NCBI GenBank assembly: GCA_047612485.1
Contig: JBLGAT010000001.1
Span: 62,001-126,000, forward strand
Length of the DNA: 64,000 bases
DNA from: Sediminicola sp047612485
GTDB taxonomy: Bacteria > Bacteroidota > Bacteroidia > Flavobacteriales > Flavobacteriaceae
Direction of reading: 5' to 3'
Shown here: piece after piece, positions 9,353-16,656 of the stretch
How positions within the stretch are numbered: position 1 is the stretch's first letter
Layout: each line of letters begins with the position of its first letter
Made by a program: the position numbers and the translations under genes
The notes under the pieces: generated by a model
Databases searched by the model: none
What the model saw: only the letters and a program-made list of their open reading frames with translations
What the model was told of the DNA's origin: nothing

Positions 9353-9387
9353 AAAAGGCCCTTTCTTTTAGAGAGGGCTTTTTTTAT
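9353..9387 (+). terminator. Rho-independent terminator after the ChlI-like gene
   Basis: The stem AAAAGgCCCT (9353-9362) pairs with AGGGCTTTT (9374-9382) with one bulged base, followed by a run of T. It begins 4 bp after the ATPase stop. The A-run on the left makes it usable from the other strand too, where a membrane-protein gene ends at 9423. Confidence 0.85.
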
Positions 9388-9422
9388 TGTTCGAGAAGTT
9401 TATTATATAAATAAAAAGAAGC

Positions 9423-9905
9423 TTACTGCCAAGAATCAATATTGTCGTTCATACCTATAAATTTATATTCCCCTACCAGGACTTTGCGGTGCTTAAAGGA
9501 AACCAGTGTCATAAAAATCAATAAGGTATACAAGGTAACGATCAATGCTCCCATTGGTATAAAGGTTTCTGGAATTATAGAGGCATCATAATCTGAATAA
9601 CTGGACAGGATGTAAATGGTGTCAAATATTTGAAACACATATATGAACAGGATAACATATAAGATATACTCCAAATTCCTCATTTGGGGATCTGGATATT
9701 CATTTTCCCTAACTTTGAACCAAATGACATAGAGGTAAACAAAATGTGCTAAGGTCAGCAATGGAAATATGTAGTTATCAAACTTAAAAAAGTAGAACCT
9801 ATTGGTATATAGACCATAAAAATTAAGAACGATGAGAGCTATCAATATCACAATGGACAATGGCTTGATCATTTTCCATGGAAAAATGCGTAGTAGTATA
9901 TTCAT
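9423..9905 (-). CDS. Four-helix membrane protein of unknown function
   Basis: A 160-residue protein with about four hydrophobic helices: ~13-32, ~45-62, ~79-98 and ~115-136. There is a short polar N-terminus and a charged C-terminal tail. I do not recognise a family or catalytic motif. The gene stands alone, convergent with the ChlI-like gene and sharing its bidirectional terminator. The 292-bp region upstream of it holds a tandem repeat and the truA promoter, but no clear minus-strand promoter match. Confidence 0.7.
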   Translation of the reverse strand: MNILLRIFPWKMIKPLSIVILIALIVLNFYGLYTNRFYFFKFDNYIFPLLTLAHFVYLYVIWFKVRENEYPDPQMRNLEYILYVILFIYVFQIFDTIYILSSYSDYDASIIPETFIPMGALIVTLYTLLIFMTLVSFKHRKVLVGEYKFIGMNDNIDSWQ

Positions 9906-9987
9906 TTAAGTAGGTTTCGGGGTGCTTGGGGAACCCCCTGTTACTAAAATAAAACGCAGTTCATATTTATTTATTTCAAACATTTCG

Positions 9988-10110
9988 ATGAAGTGCAGCC
10001 GTTGTTGGGAACACCTAAAAATGTGTTGTGAAACAGTGCTCCAAGCTTATAATGAAGTACTGCCATTGTTGGGAAACCCTTAAAAAGTGTGGTGAGATCA
10101 CGATCAAAAA
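9988..10110. repeat. Two-copy imperfect tandem repeat (~63-bp period)
   Basis: Copy 1 starts near 9988 and copy 2 near 10051. Each contains ATGAAGT followed 9 bases later by TTGTTGGGAA, then a TAAAAA-GTGT/GTGGTGA segment. The copies differ at scattered bases. A minus-strand ORF (9971-10156) reads through both, but its peptide has no recognisable domain and only reflects the DNA repeat. This stretch fills most of the 292-bp gap between the membrane-protein gene and truA; the rest is the truA promoter. It may belong to a dispersed intergenic family, which cannot be tested in one window. Confidence 0.75.
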
Positions 10111-10146
10111 ATATTAAAAAAAAAGTCTTGTATCTTATTTTAAATT

Positions 10147-10179
10147 TTGAGTTCAAGTTTCACCTTAAACTTACCTTTG
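10147..10179 (+). promoter_or_regulatory. Bacteroidota-type promoter for truA
   Basis: TTG at 10147-10149 and TACCTTTG at 10172-10179 are separated by 22 bp, matching the consensus TTG-N17-23-TAnnTTTG. The ATG of truA lies 18 bp after the -7 element, giving a short leader. Confidence 0.7.
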
Positions 10180-10197
10180 CAACAATAAAACAGATAC

Positions 10198-10983
10198 ATG
10201 CAGAAGGACCGCAATTATTATGTGATTGAATTACAATTTTTAGGATTCCGCTATAGTGGTTGGCAGAAACAGCCTGGTCAAAAGACTATTGAAAGTATGC
10301 TTCTAAAAACGTTGAAGTTCATATTGCCTGAACGTAGGTTTAAAATATTGGGAGCGGGCAGAACAGATGCCAAAGTTTCTGCCCTTCAAGCTGCTTTTGA
10401 ACTATTTTTGGACGATGCTCCTTTGGAAGACCTAGTTGAATTCAAAATCCTGTTCAATAGGAATTTACCTCCAGACATAAGAATAACTTCTATTACATCT
10501 ATCGATAAGGATTTTAACATCATCCAAAATAGTAAGGAGAAGGAATACGTCTATTTATTTTCATTCGGCCAAAAAAACCATCCCTTCAGTGCTCCATTCA
10601 TTGCCAATATACTGGACGACTTGGACCTAGACTTAATGTCCAGGGCAGCTGGCCTATTTGTTGGGGATCATGATTTTCGCAACTATACCACCAGACATCA
10701 AGACAATACCAACTCCAGCCGAACCATTATAAGCTGTAAAATCCAAGACAACACTATCTTAACGGCAAATTTTTTTCCAGAAAAAAGTTATGCCCTACAT
10801 ATTGTAGCAGATGGATTTATGCGCTACCAAGTGCGTATGATCATGGGGGCTTTGATTTTATTGGGAAAAGGAGAACTCAGCCTCGAGGATATAGAAGAGA
10901 CCCTGAAACCGGAAAGCGAATTCCTTTTGTCCTATGTTGCCCCAGGTTCTGGGCTATTGTTGAATAGATTGGATTTTCAATAA
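10198..10983 (+). CDS. truA: tRNA pseudouridine synthase, TruA family
   Basis: A 261-residue TruA-type synthase. The catalytic aspartate lies in G-A-G-R-T-D-A-K-V-S-A. The entry motif F-x-G-F-R-Y-S-G-W-Q-K-Q near residue 15 and F-M-R-Y-Q-V-R-M-I-M-G-A near 215 are family hallmarks. TruA modifies U38-U40 in the tRNA anticodon arm. The active-site context K-V-S-A instead of the common G-V-H-A marks a divergent branch, and Bacteroidota often carry a second, canonical TruA. So the exact target site is less certain than the family. A consensus promoter lies just upstream. Confidence 0.88.
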   Translation: MQKDRNYYVIELQFLGFRYSGWQKQPGQKTIESMLLKTLKFILPERRFKILGAGRTDAKVSALQAAFELFLDDAPLEDLVEFKILFNRNLPPDIRITSITSIDKDFNIIQNSKEKEYVYLFSFGQKNHPFSAPFIANILDDLDLDLMSRAAGLFVGDHDFRNYTTRHQDNTNSSRTIISCKIQDNTILTANFFPEKSYALHIVADGFMRYQVRMIMGALILLGKGELSLEDIEETLKPESEFLLSYVAPGSGLLLNRLDFQ

Positions 10984-11027
10984 TTATTTCATTCACATAT
11001 CCTTATCTTTAAAACTAAACTCCTAGC

Positions 11028-12119
11028 ATGTCAAAAAAGAAATCCATTTATAAAACCACTCAAAAAAAACAATCCAGAGCCCATAAAAAAGTAGGTAAGG
11101 CACCTGGAACAGTGACCTATCTAGGGCTTAGGGAAGGAGAGAAAAGTAATGTGAGTATTATTGAATATGACGATGGTTCATTTCAACAATATGATACTGA
11201 CAGTATTGAAAAAATTCTAAATTTTAAAAATTCACCTTCCACTTCTTGGATCAATGTAGTTGGATTAAGTGATGAATTATATATTGATAACCTTGGTAAG
11301 GCCTTTGAGCTTAATTCACTGATTTTAGAAGATGCCGTAAATACAAACCAAAGGCCAAAAATTGATGAATATGAAAATTATATTTTCTGTGTCCTAAAAA
11401 TGGTTTATCTGGATGACAACAATGAGTTGGTGGGAGAGCATGTGGCCTTGGTTCTAATGGAGAATACAGTGATCGTTTTCCAAGAATTAAAAGAGGATGT
11501 TTTCAATGGGTTAAGAGATCGTATCCATACAAAATCGGGTCGCATTAGGAGTAGGGGAGCAGATTATCTGCTTTTTACCCTTCTCGATGCCATCATTGAT
11601 AATTATTTCGTGGTTTTGGAGAATATCAATGCCAAAATAGAGCAATTGGAGGAAGAGATATATGACAATCCCACCCCCCAAACCGCCCGCAAGATCCAAG
11701 ATCTCAAAAAGGAGGTTTTAAAAATACGCCGGTGGATATTTCCGGTAAAGGAACTGATCAATAGGCTCATAGAATCTGAAAACCAATTGATAAAAAAGGA
11801 TACCAAGCTGTTTTTAAAGGATGTGATGGATCACTGTCTGGAAATTAATGAAAGTCTTCAAATTTACAGGGAAATGTCTATGAGCTTGTTGGAGATGTAT
11901 ATGAGCAATGTTAGTAATAAAATGAATGAGGTAATGAAGGTGCTTACCATCATGGCATCCATATTTATACCTCTGACATTTATTGCAGGAATCTACGGGA
12001 TGAACTTTTCCTATATGCCCGAACTACAATGGAAATATGGGTATTTTGTGGTGTGGGGCGTTATGTTAAGCCTTTTTATCGCTATGTTAATTTTCTTTAA
12101 AAAGAAGCGCTGGCTTTAA
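11028..12119 (+). CDS. corA: Magnesium/cobalt transporter CorA
   Basis: A 363-residue CorA protein. A large cytoplasmic N-terminal domain with a long helical hairpin (~200-300) precedes two C-terminal membrane helices. The first ends in the ion-selectivity signature Y-G-M-N (G-M-N at 324-326), and the second is followed by the basic tail K-K-K-R-W-L. It forms a pentameric inner-membrane channel for Mg2+ uptake. The first ~30 residues are very Lys-rich, an extension often seen in this branch. The gene starts 45 bp after truA and may share its transcript. Confidence 0.95.
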   Translation: MSKKKSIYKTTQKKQSRAHKKVGKAPGTVTYLGLREGEKSNVSIIEYDDGSFQQYDTDSIEKILNFKNSPSTSWINVVGLSDELYIDNLGKAFELNSLILEDAVNTNQRPKIDEYENYIFCVLKMVYLDDNNELVGEHVALVLMENTVIVFQELKEDVFNGLRDRIHTKSGRIRSRGADYLLFTLLDAIIDNYFVVLENINAKIEQLEEEIYDNPTPQTARKIQDLKKEVLKIRRWIFPVKELINRLIESENQLIKKDTKLFLKDVMDHCLEINESLQIYREMSMSLLEMYMSNVSNKMNEVMKVLTIMASIFIPLTFIAGIYGMNFSYMPELQWKYGYFVVWGVMLSLFIAMLIFFKKKRWL

Positions 12120-12329
12120 CAACGCATTATGTTAATACTTCCCAATTACCGTTAAAGGCAGTTAAACACCTTGGCAAAACCAGGTATTCCCTTTATATTA
12201 AAAGTGTTGGACTTCATCAAACATCTTTTACAGGGCATTCGCCCAATCAGCTAATACACTATTAGCACATCAACGACTACCCGTCCAAGGAAAAATCACA
12301 TTTTTTAATCTTAAAAATTTATATTGAAT

Positions 12330-12830
12330 ATGAACTATTTAAATATTAATGAAGAAAAATTATTGCCTGTAGTAGTGGAACTTAACACGCTATTGGCAGA
12401 TTACCATATGTACTATCAGAAACTGAGAAACTTTCATTGGAATATTTTAGGAAATAACTTCTTTGACCTGCATGAAAAGTTCGAAGAGCTATATACTGAT
12501 GCCAGAGTAAAGGTGGATGAAATTGCCGAGCGTATTTTAACACTGAGATATCATCCAATGAGTAATTACAGTGAGTACTTAAAAATTTCGGCCATTGAGG
12601 AAAGCACAATTTCCTTAACGGATAAGGAAATGGTTGAAGAAATTTTGAATTCCCATAGCCTATTACTCAAGCAGATGGCCAAAGTTTTGGATAAGGCAAA
12701 TTCCATTGGGGATGAAGGGACCATAGATCTGATAGGGGCCTACATTAGAAACCTCGAAAAAACAAGTTGGATGTTGGATGCTTGGAACAAAGACAAATCA
12801 GAAAAATTAAGAGACGCATCGGTAAGATAG
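12330..12830 (+). CDS. dps: Dps-family ferritin-like DNA-protection protein
   Basis: A 166-residue Dps protein. The ferroxidase ligands show the exact family spacing H36-x11-H48-x14-D63-x3-E67, starting in N-F-H-W-N. Dps forms a dodecameric cage that oxidises Fe2+ with H2O2 and stores iron. A TTG at 12324 is also in frame, but the ATG at 12330 gives the natural N-terminus MNYLNINEE. Neighbours are CorA upstream (210-bp gap with no feature seen) and a secreted protein downstream. Confidence 0.93.
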   Translation: MNYLNINEEKLLPVVVELNTLLADYHMYYQKLRNFHWNILGNNFFDLHEKFEELYTDARVKVDEIAERILTLRYHPMSNYSEYLKISAIEESTISLTDKEMVEEILNSHSLLLKQMAKVLDKANSIGDEGTIDLIGAYIRNLEKTSWMLDAWNKDKSEKLRDASVR

Positions 12831-12934
12831 TCCTTGACTATATGGGGAATCAATTACCACCTAAATGATGAGTACCAATGATGGCAACAGCCCCATGATT
12901 GGCCAAAAGAATTTTTAATTTTAAAACAAGACAA

Positions 12935-13447
12935 ATGAAATATATTAAAGTTTTATTAAGCACACTATTACTATTTTCGGCAACCTTTATGCTTGCCCAA
13001 GAAAATAGCGAAATGACTTCAGAAACTACGGAGAAAACCTATGAGGTTTACGCCAACGGGGAACTGATAAGAAATTCAGTAAAAATTCAAACCATGGTGT
13101 CACGTGATGTCCTAATAGAAGAAGAGGATAAAAACAAAGTAAATCAAGACCGTGTATTTCAGAAAAAGAATGTGATGAAAACGGTGAAGATTGACAACGA
13201 TTCAGACAATGCCTATGATGAGATTATAAAATTTCGTTACAGGGCAGACGACAAGGCAGATTTTTTCCTGGTCACCAATGATGATGAAATTATGGTGGCA
13301 GTGGATAATGGAGATAAGTTGGAAATTGTAAAGAGTGAGAGTATTTATAAGAATAAACTCAAAAACAAAAAAGAGGCTTATGTAATTACAGACGATAATG
13401 GAGGTGAAATTGAACTCTATATTGAAGATTATAAATATATGAAATAG
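12935..13447 (+). CDS. Secreted protein of unknown function
   Basis: A 170-residue protein starting at the ATG 12935 (an upstream TTG at 12899 would add 12 residues ahead of the signal). Residues 1-22 form a signal peptide ending in F-M-L-A-Q. The mature part is highly charged and β-rich, with no recognised domain and no lipobox. A possible theme is a run of short exposed strands rich in D/E/K. It is 104 bp downstream of dps. Function unknown. Confidence 0.68.
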   Translation: MKYIKVLLSTLLLFSATFMLAQENSEMTSETTEKTYEVYANGELIRNSVKIQTMVSRDVLIEEEDKNKVNQDRVFQKKNVMKTVKIDNDSDNAYDEIIKFRYRADDKADFFLVTNDDEIMVAVDNGDKLEIVKSESIYKNKLKNKKEAYVITDDNGGEIELYIEDYKYMK

Positions 13448-13486
13448 AATTACTTAGTGTAAATAACTTAAACCTAAGCATTAAAG

Positions 13487-13648
13487 ACATAGCGCTGGAC
13501 CTTCGCATTTTTATAGATGGCACTTATTTAGGTAATTCTTGGATTTGGAAGATTGGAAGGTGTCGCCGAGGGAATAGCAAAAATACTTTTCTTTATCATT
13601 ATGTTGGTATACTTGCTGTCCTTACTAAGTGGTCTGTTCAGGAATTAA
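13487..13648 (+). pseudogene. Decayed DUF1328 (UPF0391) small membrane protein gene
   Basis: Reading from 13493 gives R-W-T-F-A-F-L-*-M-A-L-I-*-V-I-L-G-F-G-R, then G-I-A-K-I-L-F-F-I-I-M and a hydrophobic second half ending in TAA at 13646. That is the layout of DUF1328 proteins, which begin MLRW, have G-F-G in the middle and G-I-A-K-I-L-F-F in the second helix. Three in-frame TAG codons (13490, 13514, 13529) interrupt it, and the expected start position reads ACA. I infer a dead copy. The terminator directly after it is intact. Confidence 0.75.
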
Positions 13649-13650
13649 AA

Positions 13651-13678
13651 AAAAGAGCGCTACAAAGCGCTCTTTTTT
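13651..13678. terminator. Bidirectional stem-loop terminator
   Basis: AAAAGAGCGC (13651-13660), loop TACAAA, GCGCTCTTTT (13667-13676): a perfect stem flanked by A and T runs. It serves the DUF1328 remnant on the plus strand and cysM on the minus strand, whose stop codon it touches. Confidence 0.9.
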
Positions 13679-14562
13679 TAATCGAACAGGTCTGAAGATA
13701 AATATCGATCGCCCCTATCACAGATGATGGAAACAATAACCCCTTTATCCAGGGATTTGGCCAATTCCAAGGCAGCCACTGTGGCTCCACCACTGCTCAT
13801 CCCAGAGAATATCCCTTCCTCCTTGGCCAATCTTTTGGCCATCATAATGGCAGATTCTTCTGTGACCTCAATAATCTGATCAACCTTGCTTTTATCGAAG
13901 ATTTTTGGAAGGTATTCTTCAGGCCATTTTCGTATTCCGGGAATTTTCGCATCGTCCGCAGGTTGTACACCCACAATTTGTACGTTGGGATTTTTCTCCT
14001 TTAGATAAGTAGAGGTGCCCATAATGGTTCCCGTGGTTCCCATAGAGGAAATAAAATGTGTGATTTCACCTTCTGTATCCCGCCATATTTCCGGCCCCGT
14101 ACTTTTGTAATGTGCCTTCCAGTTATCGTCATTACCAAACTGGTTGAGCATTATATATCCTTGGTTGGTAACCTTATCCTCCGCATAATCCCGTGCTCCT
14201 TCGATACCAATATCAGCAGGGGTAAGGATGACCTTAGCCCCATACGCTCTCATTGTCTGAACCCGTTCCTTAGTTGAATTCTCTGGCATGACCAACTCTA
14301 TGTCCAAACCATAGATACCAGCAATCATAGCCAGTGCAATGCCGGTATTTCCGCTCGTAGCTTCAATTAGTTTCGAGGTTTTGTCAAATTCACCTCTTTC
14401 CAGTCCGCCTTGAATCATATTCAGTGCAGCTCTATCCTTAACACTGCCTCCTGGATTATGTCCTTCCATTTTAAAAAACAAACGGACATTGGGATTTTGG
14501 TTCAATACCCTTGATTCTACCAATGGTGTATTCCCAATTAAATCTATTATTCTATGCGCCAT
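13678..14562 (-). CDS. cysM: Cysteine synthase (O-acetylserine sulfhydrylase B type)
   Basis: A 294-residue PLP enzyme that makes cysteine from O-acetylserine and sulfide (or thiosulfate). It shows I-G-N-T-P-L-V at residue 9, the PLP lysine K42 in G-G-S-V-K-D-R, the substrate loop E-A-T-S-G-N-T-G-I-A and the PLP-phosphate loop S-S-M-G-T-T-G-T-I. Length and the short C-terminus fit the CysM group. It overlaps the upstream cysE gene by 11 bp, so acetyl donor synthesis and sulfide incorporation are coupled. Confidence 0.93.
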   Translation of the reverse strand: MAHRIIDLIGNTPLVESRVLNQNPNVRLFFKMEGHNPGGSVKDRAALNMIQGGLERGEFDKTSKLIEATSGNTGIALAMIAGIYGLDIELVMPENSTKERVQTMRAYGAKVILTPADIGIEGARDYAEDKVTNQGYIMLNQFGNDDNWKAHYKSTGPEIWRDTEGEITHFISSMGTTGTIMGTSTYLKEKNPNVQIVGVQPADDAKIPGIRKWPEEYLPKIFDKSKVDQIIEVTEESAIMMAKRLAKEEGIFSGMSSGGATVAALELAKSLDKGVIVSIICDRGDRYLSSDLFD

Positions 14563-15346
14563 TGGAGATCGTTTTTATTTTAATCTCCGGAGTGTGATAA
14601 ACCGTGGAGTTGGGAGGAATGGATGAAGTGATCCAAGCGTTACCACCTATGATACTATTTTCACCTATAACCGTTTTACCCCCTAAAATGGTAGCATTGG
14701 CATAAATGGTAACATTATTTTCTATGGTAGGGTGCCTTTTGGTATTCTGAAGGTTTTTGGCGACAAATAAACCTCCCAAGGTAACCCCTTGATAGATTTT
14801 TACATTGTTCTTAATTATGGCCGTTTCTCCAATGACTACCCCAGTGGCATGGTCTATAAAAAAAGAATCCCCAATTTGTGCTCCAGGATTGATGTCTACC
14901 CCTGTTTGTCTATGGGCGTATTCCGTCATTAAACGAGGGACCATAGGAAATCCTTCTTCATACAGTTCATGTGCCAAACGATAAATTGCGATGGCATAAA
15001 AGCCGGGATATGCCATATATACCTCTTCAATGGATAGGGAGGCTGGGTCACAGTTCACGATGGCTTCTGCATCCAAATTGAGCTTTTCCAAAATATCCGG
15101 TATTTTGGCCATATAGTTGTTCCAAACTTTTTTACAAGGAGTATCCATTTCCCAACATGCCAAGCTCACCAACTGATCAAATTCCGATTCCAAAATGTCT
15201 AAATTTTCTTCTACAGGTGTTTCTATGTCGAATAGCATAAAAAAAAGCCGATCTGTAAAACTCTCCACATTCGTCTTCAGCCGGTATCTTAAATTGGGCT
15301 GTTTTTTATGTTGAATGATTTTTTTTATGATAGATTGTTTATCCAT
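14552..15346 (-). CDS. cysE: Serine O-acetyltransferase
   Basis: A 264-residue protein. The N-terminal half is helical. The C-terminal half is a left-handed β-helix of hexapeptide repeats with the CysE signature G-V-D-I-N-P-G-A-Q-I-G, H-A-T-G-V-V-I-G-E and G-V-T-L-G-G. The long helical N-terminus is of the EpsC type common in Bacteroidota. It makes O-acetylserine for the adjacent cysteine synthase. The pair may form the cysteine synthase complex, although the extreme C-terminus ends in I-K-T-I-S-N-G-A rather than the -I usually needed for docking. Confidence 0.93.
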   Translation of the reverse strand: MDKQSIIKKIIQHKKQPNLRYRLKTNVESFTDRLFFMLFDIETPVEENLDILESEFDQLVSLACWEMDTPCKKVWNNYMAKIPDILEKLNLDAEAIVNCDPASLSIEEVYMAYPGFYAIAIYRLAHELYEEGFPMVPRLMTEYAHRQTGVDINPGAQIGDSFFIDHATGVVIGETAIIKNNVKIYQGVTLGGLFVAKNLQNTKRHPTIENNVTIYANATILGGKTVIGENSIIGGNAWITSSIPPNSTVYHTPEIKIKTISNGA

Positions 15347-15365
15347 ATTGTGTTCTAAATTAGTT

Positions 15366-15373
15366 CAAAATTA
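15366..15373 (-). promoter_or_regulatory. -7 promoter element for cysE-cysM
   Basis: On the minus strand the octamer TAATTTTG matches TAnnTTTG and ends 20 bp before the cysE start. No convincing -33 TTG was found at the right spacing, so this is a partial promoter call. Confidence 0.45.
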
Positions 15374-15442
15374 ACCTTTATTTCAAACGAAAGCGTCTAA
15401 AATGTTTAACTTTAAGGTAAAATATTAAAGCCTTTTGGTCGC

Positions 15443-16141
15443 ATGCAGAATACATTGATTACGAAAGATATCTTCGATTTTTTAAAAGAATTGGAAAAAA
15501 ACAATAATAGGGAGTGGTTTACGGAACATAAAACGCAGTTCAAGACCTTGGAATCCAAAGTTAAAGACTTCTACAACAGTGTACTGCAAGCCATGGGGGA
15601 CCACGATGAAATTGAAAAATTAAAAATGTTCCGCATCTATCGCGATGTACGTTTCTCAAAAAACAAAACGCCGTACAAAGGGCACTTTGCAGGATCCTTT
15701 TCTAGGCTCGGGGCAACATTGCGAGGAGGTTATTACATCAGGTTAAAACCGGGCGAAAGCTTTATAGCTGCAGGCTTTTGGGAACCAAACAAAGATGATC
15801 TCCTAAGGATCAGAAAGGAGTTTGAACTGGACTCCTCTGAAATAAGGGGAATCATCAATGCCCCTACCTTTAAAAACGTATGGGGAAACGTTCAAGGGGA
15901 GGAGCTCAAAACAGCACCAAAGGGATTTGACAAAGAAGATCCCAATATTGATCTGATCCGTAAAAAGCAGTTCATTTTTGTGAAGAACTTTTTAGACCAA
16001 GAGGTATATTCTCCTGATTTTAAGAATACCATCAATGATTCCTTTAAGGCCATTAGACCTTATTTTGATCTTATGAGCGATATACTCACCACCAATTTGA
16101 ACGGGGAAAACTTATTGGACCAAAGCAGCCAATTCAAGTAG
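15443..16141 (+). CDS. DUF2461 family protein
   Basis: A 232-residue soluble protein. The conserved N-terminal F-D-F-L-K-E-L-x-x-N-N-N-R-E-W-F, the central F-R-I-Y-R-D-V-R-F-S-K-N-K-T-P-Y-K and G-G-Y-Y-I-R-L-K-P are the hallmark blocks of DUF2461 (TIGR02453-type). The biochemical role is unknown. Its 3' end overlaps by 30 bp the end of a convergent gene. It diverges from cysE with a 96-bp shared upstream region. Confidence 0.9.
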   Translation: MQNTLITKDIFDFLKELEKNNNREWFTEHKTQFKTLESKVKDFYNSVLQAMGDHDEIEKLKMFRIYRDVRFSKNKTPYKGHFAGSFSRLGATLRGGYYIRLKPGESFIAAGFWEPNKDDLLRIRKEFELDSSEIRGIINAPTFKNVWGNVQGEELKTAPKGFDKEDPNIDLIRKKQFIFVKNFLDQEVYSPDFKNTINDSFKAIRPYFDLMSDILTTNLNGENLLDQSSQFK

Positions 16142-16522
16142 CTGTATCTGGTCTTTTAGTCGTTCTATGACCATATTCATCATCCTTTTGTTCAAGGCCG
16201 ATGAATTTCGGACATAGGATTCGTACTCCTCAACAGTAAATTGGCCTATGACCAATCCTTTCAAGGAATTCCTGAACTTAATATCCTTTTGAACAGCATT
16301 TTCAATATATTCCATGCGTTTCTGGAGGGTAAGCTCATAGAACCTGTTCTTGTGTTTCCCAATATAATTTTTGAAAACAGAAATAATCAAAAAGTTCTGT
16401 AATTTGATAATCGGACGAAGTGTTTGGTTTTGAAAACGTTCATCTTCGCTCATATCACTTGTAATTCTAGCGGTAGGAATCTCTGGTCGAAGGCTTAAGA
16501 GATTAGTGGATCTACTATTCAT
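16112..16522 (-). CDS. Small helical cytoplasmic protein of unknown function
   Basis: A 136-residue protein, predicted all-helical, with a Pro-rich N-terminal 20 residues followed by E-D-E-R-F-Q-N-Q-T-L-R-P-I-I-K-L-Q-N. The C-terminal 60 residues look like amphipathic helices. I recall similar unassigned proteins in flavobacteria but cannot name a family with confidence. It overlaps the end of the DUF2461 gene by 30 bp in convergent orientation, which supports neither gene's function. Confidence 0.7.
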   Translation of the reverse strand: MNSRSTNLLSLRPEIPTARITSDMSEDERFQNQTLRPIIKLQNFLIISVFKNYIGKHKNRFYELTLQKRMEYIENAVQKDIKFRNSLKGLVIGQFTVEEYESYVRNSSALNKRMMNMVIERLKDQIQLLELAALVQ

Positions 16523-16602
16523 CTCACGGAGTTTTTATAAAGGTAGCCATTAACAATGCCCATAATTTATATATACCAATTAGTTTTTAACTGGGTTATG
16601 AA

Positions 16603-16636
16603 CAAAAAAGCCATTGACCAAATGGCCAATGGCTTA
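16603..16636 (-). terminator. Terminator of the BNR-repeat gene
   Basis: AAGCCATTG (16608-16616) pairs with CAATGGCTT (16627-16635). On the minus strand the stem is followed by a T-run (16603-16607 complement). It lies 21 bp after the stop of the 1010-residue gene. Confidence 0.8.
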
Positions 16637-16656
16637 TAATTTTAGAATACAAGTGT

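Noticed and set aside
9971..10156. 61-residue minus-strand ORF across the tandem repeat
   Set aside because: It has no domain and its internal repeats only mirror the DNA repeat.
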